64,000 nt of DNA from Nocardioides sp. YR527 (lineage in GTDB: Bacteria > Actinomycetota > Actinomycetes > Propionibacteriales > Nocardioidaceae), in assembly GCF_900101045.1 (NCBI RefSeq), contig NZ_FNFN01000006.1:62001-126000 (forward strand), in the 5' to 3' direction. A program made the position numbers and the translations under genes. This document shows, piece after piece, positions 24,035 to 32,963 of the stretch. How positions within the stretch are numbered: position 1 is the first letter of the stretch; every line of letters starts with the position of its first letter. The notes under the pieces were generated by a model. It saw only the letters and a list, made by a program, of their open reading frames with translations. It was not told the origin of the DNA and did no database searches.

Positions 24035-25633
24035 TCACTCCTCCTCGTTCCACCACGTCTCGGTGTCGACGCCCTGGTAGGGCGGGACCTTGACGGTACG
24101 GGCGCCGGCCTTGCCGCCGATGGTGACGGTGCGGTAGCTGACGTTGTTGGACCGGGTCCGCTCGTAGAGGTTGCCGTCGGGGTTGACGGTGACCTTGATC
24201 CGGTAGGTGCCGTTCTTGACCTTGCGCAGGTCGAATGCCTGGGTCTGGGACTGGTCGTAGGTGTCGCCCCAGCCCGTCGGCATGCTCTCCCGCAGCCAGA
24301 GCGCGGACTTGGCGCCACAGGCCGACTCCAGGCCGGTCTGACCCGGTCGCAGCGTCGCGCCCGGCACTGTCAGGTCCACAGGGTCGGTGGGCGCCAGGCA
24401 CCAGGACTGCTTGCCGCTGGTCGAGACGACCTTGTCCTTGGCGTCGACCAGCTCGTACTTGGCGAAGTCGAGGAAGTGCCAGTGGTTGTGCTCGGGAGCC
24501 TCGTGGAACTCCATGGTGCCGGTCCTCTTGACCCCGACCTGCTCACCGTCGCGATAGAACATCTGGTAGGCGTCCATCACCGGTGCGGTGCCACGGCGGA
24601 AGCCCTCCACGATCATCGGTCCGGGGCCGGCGTTCCACTCGTTGGCGGCGAAGTTGAGGCGGTCGGTGCCACCCTCGTCGACCTCGGTCGAGATCTGCCA
24701 CGCGGGCAGCGAGATGAGGTCGGGCAGGGTGTCCTTCTTGGGCTTGCCCGGCTTGATCTCGCCGCGGGCGCCGCCCAGCGGGAGCCGGCCGCGGCCGTTC
24801 TCGCCGCCTTCCAGCCTCTCTCGCGGCACCACGGTGCGGGCGCCTTGGTCGTGGGCTCCGTGGGCTCCGTCGGCCGCCATGGCGCCCATGCCGACGCCTT
24901 CCTCGCCTTCGCCTTCGCAGTTGCCGTCGGGGCACTGGTCGACGATGACCAGGTTCTGCTTGGCGGTGCGGTTGGACTTCGACAGCCCGAGGAAGTCGGC
25001 GACCGGCTTGTCGATGCTCATCGTCATGATGAGCTCGGTCTCGCCCTTGGTCTGGAAGCCGAGGTCGGAGACGGTCGGGACCGCCATGCCGCGCTCGATC
25101 CCGTACAGGATCCCCTTGGTGAACCAGTTGCCGCCGCAGAACTCGGGGTAGACCGGGCCGGTGGCGCCGTCGGTCTGCACCCGCTGCCGGTCGTAGCCGC
25201 CGGGGCAGAGCGGGCGCCTCTCGTCGAGGATCACCTTGCCGGACTTGTTCTTCAGGGTGACCCGCAGGCCGTTCTTGAAGCCTTTCATGCTGTCGACGAT
25301 CGAGGCCGGCGCGGTCGTGGTGGTGCGCTTCTTGCCCCGGATGACGGTCTTGGTCAGCTTGACCGGCTTGTCGTAGGACGACTGGGTCGCGCGGAACTCG
25401 AAGGCCGCGTCATAGGCGGCCAGCCAGACCGACGGCTGGACGAACGCCTCCCCGCCCCAGGCCTCGACCTCGACGGTGTCCGAGGCGGCCACGAGCTTCA
25501 GTGCGCCCTTGCCGGTGCTGCCGCTCGCGGGACCGGAGTTCGCCGTCACCGTCGTCGTGACCACGAGCGCGGCTGCCACCAGCCCGATGCCGGCCGAGAC
25601 CAGCTGCCGCGTGCGAGTACGAGGTTTGACCAT
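24035..25633 (-). CDS. secreted lysyl oxidase-like protein
   Basis: 532 residues. N-terminal signal sequence (RQLVSAGIGLVAAALVVTTTVTA) after basic RTRTR. The C-terminal domain resembles bacterial proteins matching the lysyl oxidase family (PF01186): LNFAANEWNAGPGPMIVEGFRR, EHNHWHFLDFAKYELVD with the histidine-rich copper-site motif, KQSWCLAPTDP, GWGDTYDQSQTQAFDL and a terminal GTYRIKVTVNPDG. Eukaryotic LOX uses copper and a lysyl-tyrosyl quinone; whether the bacterial family is an oxidase is not shown. A Gly/Glu-rich linker with HGAHDQGAR separates it from an N-terminal beta domain of unknown type. Confidence 0.75.
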   Translation of the reverse strand: MVKPRTRTRQLVSAGIGLVAAALVVTTTVTANSGPASGSTGKGALKLVAASDTVEVEAWGGEAFVQPSVWLAAYDAAFEFRATQSSYDKPVKLTKTVIRGKKRTTTTAPASIVDSMKGFKNGLRVTLKNKSGKVILDERRPLCPGGYDRQRVQTDGATGPVYPEFCGGNWFTKGILYGIERGMAVPTVSDLGFQTKGETELIMTMSIDKPVADFLGLSKSNRTAKQNLVIVDQCPDGNCEGEGEEGVGMGAMAADGAHGAHDQGARTVVPRERLEGGENGRGRLPLGGARGEIKPGKPKKDTLPDLISLPAWQISTEVDEGGTDRLNFAANEWNAGPGPMIVEGFRRGTAPVMDAYQMFYRDGEQVGVKRTGTMEFHEAPEHNHWHFLDFAKYELVDAKDKVVSTSGKQSWCLAPTDPVDLTVPGATLRPGQTGLESACGAKSALWLRESMPTGWGDTYDQSQTQAFDLRKVKNGTYRIKVTVNPDGNLYERTRSNNVSYRTVTIGGKAGARTVKVPPYQGVDTETWWNEEE

Positions 25634-25758
25634 CGAGATGCCCCCTAGTGAGTGGCCCGAATCCCTCCTGATCCGAGGCCCGAGTACCGGCAATTTATTG
25701 CCGGCCACATATGGGGACGGTTAACTTTTCGATCCGGTTGCATCGGACCGAGGAGAAT

Positions 25759-26235
25759 TCATCGCGAGAGGTACGCCGCGCCGACCGCCTGCTCGAGGTC
25801 GAAGGCCTTGAGCATCAGCTCCTCGACGTACTCCTCGAGCTTGGCGCCGACCAGCGGCACGGGCACCTTGATGTTCAGTCGCACGCTCTCGGTGGTGCGT
25901 CCGTCGGACTCGGACAGCGAGATGTTGCCGCGCAGGGTGGCCAGGCCGCCGGGGACGGTGATGTCGACGACGGCGACCGTGTCGGAGGACCAGACCTCGC
26001 TCTGACGGACGGTGACATCGCCGGAGACGATGCGCTTCGCGAAGGAGGGTACGCCGACGGTCGACTGCACCCGGTCGATCCGGACCTCCCGCGGGGCACC
26101 GCCGATGGTCACCCGGCGACGGAGCGCTCCCTGGGCGTCGGCGACCCGCTCGCGGAAGCCCGGATCAGCGAGCATCGCGGACACCTCGCCCATGCGGGCG
26201 TCGTAGACGAGCTCGTACTGAAGGGTCGTCGTCAT
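25759..26235 (-). CDS. DUF2505 protein, copy 1
   Basis: 158 residues, DUF2505: YELVYDARMGEVSAMLADPGFRERVADAQGA at the start, with VPSFAKRIVSGDVTVRQSEVWSSD and GGLATLRGNISLSE, and the final PLVGAKLEEYVEELMLKAFDLEQAVGAAYL. The fold resembles START/SRPBCC lipid-binding domains, and the family is actinobacterial with no proven role. A close paralogue lies immediately upstream on the same strand, indicating tandem duplication. Confidence 0.85.
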   Translation of the reverse strand: MTTTLQYELVYDARMGEVSAMLADPGFRERVADAQGALRRRVTIGGAPREVRIDRVQSTVGVPSFAKRIVSGDVTVRQSEVWSSDTVAVVDITVPGGLATLRGNISLSESDGRTTESVRLNIKVPVPLVGAKLEEYVEELMLKAFDLEQAVGAAYLSR

Positions 26236-26277
26236 TGCCGAATCCTTTGGGGCTCTTCTGCGGGTTGGGACGGTGGA

Positions 26278-26760
26278 TCAGGAGGCTCGGACAGCGAGCC
26301 AGCGGGTGCCTACCTCATGCTCCTTCTCGAGCGCCCTCTTGAAGATCGAGAGGATCAGATCCTCGAGCTTTCCGCTGATCAGGGGCACATTCACGGTAGC
26401 GGTCAGGGTGACCGTCTCGGTGGTCTTCGTGCCGTTCTCGGCCAGCCGCGCGATGCCGGAGAGCGAGCCCGGCTTGCCCGGCAGGGTGAGCTTGAGGTCG
26501 CCGGAGGTGAAGTCGGCCGACCAGATCTCGTCCTGGTGCACCTCGATGGTGTCGCCGACGAACTTCTTCGCGAACCCGGGCACCCCGGTGACCGCCTGGG
26601 CGTAGCGGATGCTCACCGTCGACCCGGTGATCGCAACGCTCTTGGACAGCGCGTGCTGGGCGTCGCAGACCTGCTCGCGGAACGCCGCGTCGGCGAGCAT
26701 CCCGGAGACGGCTGCGATCGGCGCGTCGTAGGCGAGGTCGATCGACACGTTTTTGCTCAT
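26278..26760 (-). CDS. DUF2505 protein, copy 2
   Basis: 160 residues, paralogue of the adjacent DUF2505 gene, with the same order of motifs: IDLAYDAPIAAVSGMLADAAFREQVCDAQHA, VPGFAKKFVGDTIEVHQDEIWSAD, and PLISGKLEDLILSIFKRALEKEHEVGTRWLA. The ATG at 26760 is chosen over a GTG two codons earlier. First of the tandem pair; 42 bp separates the two. Function unknown, possibly small-molecule or lipid binding by analogy with SRPBCC folds. Confidence 0.85.
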   Translation of the reverse strand: MSKNVSIDLAYDAPIAAVSGMLADAAFREQVCDAQHALSKSVAITGSTVSIRYAQAVTGVPGFAKKFVGDTIEVHQDEIWSADFTSGDLKLTLPGKPGSLSGIARLAENGTKTTETVTLTATVNVPLISGKLEDLILSIFKRALEKEHEVGTRWLAVRAS

Positions 26761-26945
26761 AACCACACATCATGACGCCTAGATCCGCCAGAGTCACCAG
26801 CGGAGCGACCGAGAGAACCGACACATTCTGTGAGTATGCTCTTTACCCCTGGGCCGGCAGGTGGTCGGTGAGCCTATGACTCACATCGGCGATTCCTTCG
26901 GATCCAGCCGCCTACTCGGTGTCGCCGCGGGATACCGTGACAGAT

Positions 26946-29900
26946 GTGTCAACGGAGACGCATATCAAACCTGTCCAAGCTCTGCAGAACGTCCAGCAGT
27001 TCCGCCTGCCGAGCACCACCTACTTCCGCCATGTAGCCCCCGAGGAGCTCACCGGCCGCAGCGAGACCGACCTCGCGGGCGCGGTGGGATCGCACCTGGC
27101 ACTGGCAGCGAACCGACCGCAGGGCACCGCCGCCGTGCGCATCCTCACCCCGACCACCGCCGCAGACGGTTGGTCCGCCGGAGGCCGCAGCGTCGTCGAG
27201 ATCGTCGTCGACGACATGCCCTACCTCGTGGACTCGGTCAAGACCGAGCTCTACCGTCGTGGCCTCGACGTACATCTCGTCGTCCACCCCGTCATCGACG
27301 TCGCCCGTGACGTGACCGGTGCGCTCGAGGGGGTGAACGAAGGCGACATCCGCGAGTCCTGGATGCACATCGAGATCGACCGCCTCGCTCCCGACGCGGC
27401 CAAGGAGATCGTCTCGGGTCTCGAGGGAGTCCTCGAGGACGTACGCGAGGTCGTCGAGGACGAGCCGAGACTGCACCGCCGCCTGGCGGAGATCGCGGCC
27501 GGCCTGCGCTACACCCCGCCCAACAGCGTGCCGCGCGAGGAGGCCGCCGAGGCCGCCGAGCTGCTGGCCTGGCTGGCAGAGGACCACTTCCTGCTGACCG
27601 GCTACCGCGAGTATCGCCTCGACGGCGACTACCTGCGCGGTCGCTCCGGCACCGGCCTGGGCATCCTGCGTGCCGACCCGCCGCAGGCCGCCGACCACGG
27701 CAAGATGCCGCCCAAGGTCGCCGCCCACGCGCGCGACAAGGTCATGCTCGTCCTGGCCAAGGCCAACTCCCGCTCGACCGTCGGTGAGCCCGCCTACCTC
27801 GACCACGTCGGCATCAAGATCTTCAACGGCGCCGGCGAGGTGATCGGCGAGCACCGTTTCCTCGGCCTCTTCACCACGAAGGCGGCCCGGCAGTCGGTGA
27901 CCCGGATCCCGGTCGTACGCGGCAAGGTCGCCGCGGTCCTCGACCACACCGGCTACGACGCCCGCAGCCACACCGGCAAGGCGATGCTCGACGCGATGGA
28001 GTCCTACCCGCGCGAGGAGCTCTTCCACGCCTCCACCGAGGAGCTGATGGACCTCGCCGAGGCCGCGCTGGGAGCCATCGAGCGTCGCATCCTGAGGGTG
28101 GCCGTCCGGCCCGACACGTACGGCCGCTACGTCTCGGTGCTCGTCTCGCTGCCGCGTGACCGCTACAACACGACGGTCCGCGAGCGGTTCTCGAAGGTGC
28201 TGCTCGACGTCCTCGGTGGCACCGACCTGGAGTTCACCGTACGCATCAGCGAGTCGACCACCGCCCGGGTGCACTTCGTGGTCCATGGCACCACCGAGTC
28301 GCTGGGGAAGGCCCTGGACACCCCGGGGCTGGTCGACAGCCTCGAGTCGCGGCTGCGCAAGGCCGCGCGGAGCTGGCGCGACGACCTCGTCAGCGCGGTC
28401 ATCGCCCACGCCGGCGAGGACGGCGCGGCGCGGCTCTCGCACGTGCTCGACGCCTTCCCGGAGGCCTACAAGGAGGACTTCGACGCCGACACCGGCGCCG
28501 CCGACCTGACCCGGCTCGAGATGCTCTCGCACCAGGGCGAGGCGGTCGACTTCTCCTTCTACAAGGACCCGGAGAGTGCCGGCGGGTTCCGGATCAAGAT
28601 CTACCGCACCGGCGGACCGCTCTCGCTGTCCCTGATGCTCCCGATCCTGTCCTCGTTCGGCTTCGAGGTCACCGACGAGCGGCCCTACGACATCGAGGGC
28701 GTCGGCACCTCGGGCTCGGAGGAGTGGTTCATCTACGACTTCGGCCTCGCCTACGCCGGCACCCCGGTCGGCGCGCCCACCCAGCTGGTCGCCGCCCTGC
28801 ACCAGGCGTGGTCCGGTCGCAGCGAGATCGACGGGCTGAACGCGCTGGTGCTTGCCGGTCTCGACCACGGTCAGGTCTCCATGCTGCGTGCCTACGGCCG
28901 CTACCTGCGCCAGGCCGGCACCCCGAACTCGTTCTTCTCGATCGGCAACGCGCTGTGCACCAACCCGGGCATCGCCCGGCAGATCGTGGAGCTGTTCGAG
29001 ACCCGTTTCGACCCCTCGCTCACCGCGCGTGACGAGGCCAAGCGGGCCGAGGCGATCATCGAGGCCCTCGACGACGTGGCGAGCCTGGACCAGGACCGGA
29101 TCCTGCGCAGCTACGTCACCACGATCCAGGCGACGACGCGGACGAACTACTACCGCAATCGGGGCTATCTCGCCTTCAAGTTCGACCCGCAGCAGCTGCC
29201 CGACCTGCCGCTGCCGCGACCGGCGTACGAGATCTTCGTCTACTCGCCCGACGTCGAGGGCGTGCACCTGCGCTTCGACGCCGTGGCCCGTGGCGGGTTG
29301 CGATGGAGCGACCGGCGCGACGACTTCCGCACCGAGGTGCTGGGGCTGGCGAAGGCGCAGCAGGTCAAGAACACCGTGATCGTGCCGGGCGGCGCGAAGG
29401 GCGGCTTCGTCCCCAAGGGCGTGGCCGGTCCGGACGCCTACGTCACGTTCCTGCGTGGTCTCCTCGACGTCACCGACAACCGGGTGGACGGCGAGATCGT
29501 GCCGCCGGCCGACGTCGTGCGCCACGACGGTGACGACTCCTACCTCGTCGTCGCCGCCGACAAGGGCACCGCGACGTTCTCCGACCTGGCCAACTCGGTC
29601 GCGGCGGAGTACGACTTCTGGCTCGGCGACGCGTTCGCCTCCGGCGGCTCGGCGGGCTATGACCACAAGGCCATGGGCATCACCTCGCGTGGCGCCTGGG
29701 TCTCGGTGCAGCACCACTTCAAGCGACTCGGCATCGACCCGCAGACCGACGAGATCACCGCGGTCGGCGTCGGGGACATGTCCGGTGACGTCTTCGGCAA
29801 CGGCATGCTGCGCTCGGACCGCATCCGGCTCGTGGCCGCCTTCGACCACCGGCACGTCTTCATCGACCCCACGCCCGACGCGACGGTGGGATTCCAGGAG

Positions 29901-30896
29901 CGCAAGCGGCTCTTCGAGATGCCCCGGTCGACCTGGGAGTCCTACGACGCCTCACTGATCTCGGCGGGCGGCGGCGTGTGGTCGCGGCAGCTGAAGTGGG
30001 TGCCGATCAGCCCCGAGGTGCGGCAGGCGCTCGGTCTGGCGACCGACGTCAAGCGGCTCACTCCCCAGGAGCTGATCAGCGCGATCCTGCGCGCCCCGGT
30101 CGACCTGCTGTGGAACGGCGGGATCGGGACGTACGTCAAGGCGTCCGGCGAGACCGACGCCGACGCCGGTGACCACGCCAACGACGGGGTCCGGGTGGAC
30201 GCCGCCGAGCTGCGGGTGCGGGTCGTCGGTGAGGGCGGCAACCTGGGGATCACCCAGGCCGGCCGCGTCGAGTTCGCCCGCAAGGGTGGGCTGATCAACA
30301 CCGACGCGATCGACAACTCCGCCGGTGTCGACACCTCCGACCACGAGGTCAACCTCAAGATCCTGCTGGAACGAGAGGTACGTGCGGGCTCGCTGACGCT
30401 GGCCGCGCGTGACGAGCTCCTCGAGGAGATGACCGACGAGGTCGCCGCGCTGGTGCTGGCCGACAACGAGGCCCACAACGTGACCCTGACCCGCGCGGTG
30501 GCCTCGGCCCCGCAGCTCCTGGAGGCTCACGAGGCTCAGATCGCGGAGTGGGTCACGGCCGGGCTGCTCGACCGCGACGTGGAGGGCCTGCCCTCCGCGA
30601 CCGAGGTCGCGCGTCGCCTGGAGGCGGGGGAGGGGCTCACCGCCCCCGAGCTCGCCGTCGTGCTCGCCTGGACCAAGATCGAGCGCCGGCGCGAGCTGGT
30701 CGCCGAGGGAGTCCCCGACCCCGCCGCGGATCCCGAGATGACGAAGCGCCTGGTGGCGTACTTCCCGACCGCGATCCGCGAGCGGTTCCCCGAGGCCATC
30801 CTGGATCACCCGCTGCGGTGGGAGATCTGGGCGACGTCGGTGGTCAACGAGGAGGTCAACCTCGCATTCGGGACGCGCGACGCGCTGTCACGGTGA
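26946..30896 (+). CDS. gdh: NAD-specific glutamate dehydrogenase (large GDH), C-terminally truncated
   Basis: 1316 residues. The N-terminal regulatory region and central catalytic domain match the GDH180 class that interconverts glutamate and 2-oxoglutarate with NAD: GGLRWSDRRDDFRTEVLGLAKAQQVKN, VIVPGGAKGGFVPK (catalytic lysine region), and GVGDMSGDVFGNGM. Known members have about 1590-1650 residues; this one stops shortly after HPLRWEIWATSVVNEEVN, so roughly 270 C-terminal residues are missing, and the last bases overlap the convergent Cna-B gene. Start GTG 26946 follows TACCGT (26933-26938) by 7 bases. Confidence 0.88.
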   Translation: MSTETHIKPVQALQNVQQFRLPSTTYFRHVAPEELTGRSETDLAGAVGSHLALAANRPQGTAAVRILTPTTAADGWSAGGRSVVEIVVDDMPYLVDSVKTELYRRGLDVHLVVHPVIDVARDVTGALEGVNEGDIRESWMHIEIDRLAPDAAKEIVSGLEGVLEDVREVVEDEPRLHRRLAEIAAGLRYTPPNSVPREEAAEAAELLAWLAEDHFLLTGYREYRLDGDYLRGRSGTGLGILRADPPQAADHGKMPPKVAAHARDKVMLVLAKANSRSTVGEPAYLDHVGIKIFNGAGEVIGEHRFLGLFTTKAARQSVTRIPVVRGKVAAVLDHTGYDARSHTGKAMLDAMESYPREELFHASTEELMDLAEAALGAIERRILRVAVRPDTYGRYVSVLVSLPRDRYNTTVRERFSKVLLDVLGGTDLEFTVRISESTTARVHFVVHGTTESLGKALDTPGLVDSLESRLRKAARSWRDDLVSAVIAHAGEDGAARLSHVLDAFPEAYKEDFDADTGAADLTRLEMLSHQGEAVDFSFYKDPESAGGFRIKIYRTGGPLSLSLMLPILSSFGFEVTDERPYDIEGVGTSGSEEWFIYDFGLAYAGTPVGAPTQLVAALHQAWSGRSEIDGLNALVLAGLDHGQVSMLRAYGRYLRQAGTPNSFFSIGNALCTNPGIARQIVELFETRFDPSLTARDEAKRAEAIIEALDDVASLDQDRILRSYVTTIQATTRTNYYRNRGYLAFKFDPQQLPDLPLPRPAYEIFVYSPDVEGVHLRFDAVARGGLRWSDRRDDFRTEVLGLAKAQQVKNTVIVPGGAKGGFVPKGVAGPDAYVTFLRGLLDVTDNRVDGEIVPPADVVRHDGDDSYLVVAADKGTATFSDLANSVAAEYDFWLGDAFASGGSAGYDHKAMGITSRGAWVSVQHHFKRLGIDPQTDEITAVGVGDMSGDVFGNGMLRSDRIRLVAAFDHRHVFIDPTPDATVGFQERKRLFEMPRSTWESYDASLISAGGGVWSRQLKWVPISPEVRQALGLATDVKRLTPQELISAILRAPVDLLWNGGIGTYVKASGETDADAGDHANDGVRVDAAELRVRVVGEGGNLGITQAGRVEFARKGGLINTDAIDNSAGVDTSDHEVNLKILLEREVRAGSLTLAARDELLEEMTDEVAALVLADNEAHNVTLTRAVASAPQLLEAHEAQIAEWVTAGLLDRDVEGLPSATEVARRLEAGEGLTAPELAVVLAWTKIERRRELVAEGVPDPAADPEMTKRLVAYFPTAIRERFPEAILDHPLRWEIWATSVVNEEVNLAFGTRDALSR

Positions 30897-32907
30897 GCAC
30901 CGTGCCGGCGAGCAGGAGCGAGATGCCGAGCGCGGCGAACACCCACGTCGGGCCGCCGGTATCGGGCAGCGAGCTCTGAGGTGAGATATCCGTCGGCGGT
31001 CCCGGGTTCGGGGCCGCCGGCGGATTCTCGTCTCCGCCCGGGGTCGGCACGTCGGTGGGTTCCGGCGCCGGAGTCGGATCGGGGGTTGGCGTCGGGTCCG
31101 GGGTCGGCGTCGGGGTCGGGTCCGGGGTCGGGCTCGGCGAGGCGACCTCGTCGATCCGGAAGTCCTGGCCGCCCTCGATCTCGCCGGCCGAGGTGATCGT
31201 GACCGTACGCGACGTCTCGCCCACGACCTGCGTTCCCTCGGGAGCTGTGACGGTGACGGTGTAGTCGCCCGGCGGGAGGCCTTCGACGAAGTAGCCGCCC
31301 GCCGCGTCGGTGGTGGCGTTGACCGGACCGTCGGGACCCTCGATGGTGACGGTGACACCGGCGACCGGGTCGCCGCTCGAGGCGTCGGTGACCCGCCCGC
31401 CGATCGCGCCGGGGCGGGTGAGGTCGAAGTCGACCCCGGTCACGTCGCCCGTGGCCACGGTCACGGGTCGCGTCGTGGCGCCCGTGTAGCCCTCAGGTGC
31501 GTCGATCTCGGCGGTGTAGTCGCCCGGCGGCACCCCGTCGAGCAGGTAGTTGCCGTCACCGTCGGTGACGGTCGTGATCGGGTCCCCGCCATCGGTGGGG
31601 ATCAGGCGCACCTGGACGCCGCCGAGACCCTTGCCGCCGCCGGTCACGGTGCCGGAGACGCTGGCCAGCTGGTTCACCACGAAGTCCTGGTCGGTGACCG
31701 GGCTGTCGATGACGGTGATGTCGGTGCGGGTCGTGCCGTCGGGGCCCGGGGTGTAGCCGTCGGGGACCGTGAGGGTCACCGAGTAGCCCGTACCGACCGT
31801 GTTGTCGTCGAAGAGGTAGCTGCCGTCCGCCTCGGTCGTCGTGGTCGCGGTGGACCCGTCGGGCCGGGTGAGGGTCACGGTCGCGCCCGGCACCGGCGCA
31901 CCCGCGTCGTCGCGTACGGTGCCGCTGATCACGTGCGGGATCACCTGGCGGACCTCGAAGTCGGCCCGCGAGGGGGGATCCTCGTCGTTGCCGCGGTTGC
32001 TGACGGCCGCCTCGGTCTGCCCGACCGTCACGCAGCCGTCGGGGTGGCTCAGCCGGACGGTGTAGCCGTCCTGGGTCGCGAACTCGCCGAAGGAGTAGCT
32101 GCCGTCGGGGGCCGGGCTCGTGGTCGCCAGCGTCTCGCCGGACGGCGAGACGAGGGTGAGTACCGAGCCCTCGACCGGGCACGATCCGGAGGTCGACACG
32201 TCGGCGACGGTGCCGCCGATCGGCCGCGCGCGGCTGACGAACCAGGTCTGGTAGACCGGGAAGCCGGCGCGACGGGTGAAGACGAAGGTCAGGCTGGTCA
32301 GCCGGATGTCGGGCTCGAACCAGCCGGTGGCGCCGTTGGTGTCGGTGGCGGTGGGGTTGCCGGTCAGCGTCGAGGTGGCCGGGTTCCAGGTGGGCTGGTC
32401 GGCGCCGCCGGCATAGTTGAACGAGCCCTGGAACCACGAGGAGATCTCCGCGGCCGGAACGTCTGCGCCGCTCTCGTCGGTCGCCTGGACCTGGACCTGG
32501 TCGGAGTCGATGTCGCCGAGCACGAACGCCCAGCCGGTGTCGGGCGTCGGGTTCTCGAAGGCGTACGTGGTGGTCGAGGCGCCGCTCGGGGTGTCGGCCT
32601 TCGGACGCAGGTTGATGTAGGCCGACCCTCGGCTCGAGCCGTACTTGGCACCCGGCGGCGTCGTGGCGTCGAGGAACGTGCTGGCGCCGCTGGGGAGGGC
32701 GACGTTGGCCCGCGAGTCGCTGGCCATCTGGGCCGCCGGGAAGCCCGCCGACCGCTGGGTCATCGTCGTGGAGTAGTCGTTCGACGTCCCGGAGACGGGC
32801 GCCCACTCGGACCACGAGTCGGTCATGGCGTGAGCCGGTCCGGGGGACAGCACCATGACGAACGCTCCGGCCAGGAGTGCCAACGCCAAGCAGGCCCTAG
32901 TCAACAT
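30856..32907 (-). CDS. LPXTG-anchored surface protein with Cna-B-like repeats
   Basis: 683 residues. Signal peptide ends at PGPAHA near residue 27; the N-terminal 230 residues form an adhesin-like domain (GWAFVLGDIDSDQVQVQATDE; LTSLTFVFTRRAGFPVYQTWFVSR). Then come four to five beta-sandwich repeats of the SdrD/Cna-B or carboxypeptidase-regulatory type, each with G-T-V-x-D ... G-A-T-V ... D-G-S-Y (e.g. VISGTVRDDAGAPVPGATVTL). A Pro/Thr/Asp spacer precedes the sortase signal LPDTGG, a hydrophobic helix and a basic tail RRASRMRG. Its stop lies 41 bases inside the end of the convergent GDH gene. No sortase gene is in the window. Confidence 0.85.
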   Translation of the reverse strand: MLTRACLALALLAGAFVMVLSPGPAHAMTDSWSEWAPVSGTSNDYSTTMTQRSAGFPAAQMASDSRANVALPSGASTFLDATTPPGAKYGSSRGSAYINLRPKADTPSGASTTTYAFENPTPDTGWAFVLGDIDSDQVQVQATDESGADVPAAEISSWFQGSFNYAGGADQPTWNPATSTLTGNPTATDTNGATGWFEPDIRLTSLTFVFTRRAGFPVYQTWFVSRARPIGGTVADVSTSGSCPVEGSVLTLVSPSGETLATTSPAPDGSYSFGEFATQDGYTVRLSHPDGCVTVGQTEAAVSNRGNDEDPPSRADFEVRQVIPHVISGTVRDDAGAPVPGATVTLTRPDGSTATTTTEADGSYLFDDNTVGTGYSVTLTVPDGYTPGPDGTTRTDITVIDSPVTDQDFVVNQLASVSGTVTGGGKGLGGVQVRLIPTDGGDPITTVTDGDGNYLLDGVPPGDYTAEIDAPEGYTGATTRPVTVATGDVTGVDFDLTRPGAIGGRVTDASSGDPVAGVTVTIEGPDGPVNATTDAAGGYFVEGLPPGDYTVTVTAPEGTQVVGETSRTVTITSAGEIEGGQDFRIDEVASPSPTPDPTPTPTPDPTPTPDPTPAPEPTDVPTPGGDENPPAAPNPGPPTDISPQSSLPDTGGPTWVFAALGISLLLAGTVLTVTARRASRMRG

Positions 32908-32963
32908 GGGAGGGGATCCTTTGCTTCCGAGCAGCAAACATTGCGTTGGGGGACTCAGGAAGA

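Noticed and set aside
26949..29855. 968-codon minus-strand frame opposite GDH
   Set aside because: Shadow of a high-GC coding region: it lacks domains, and the plus strand carries the clear GDH motifs.
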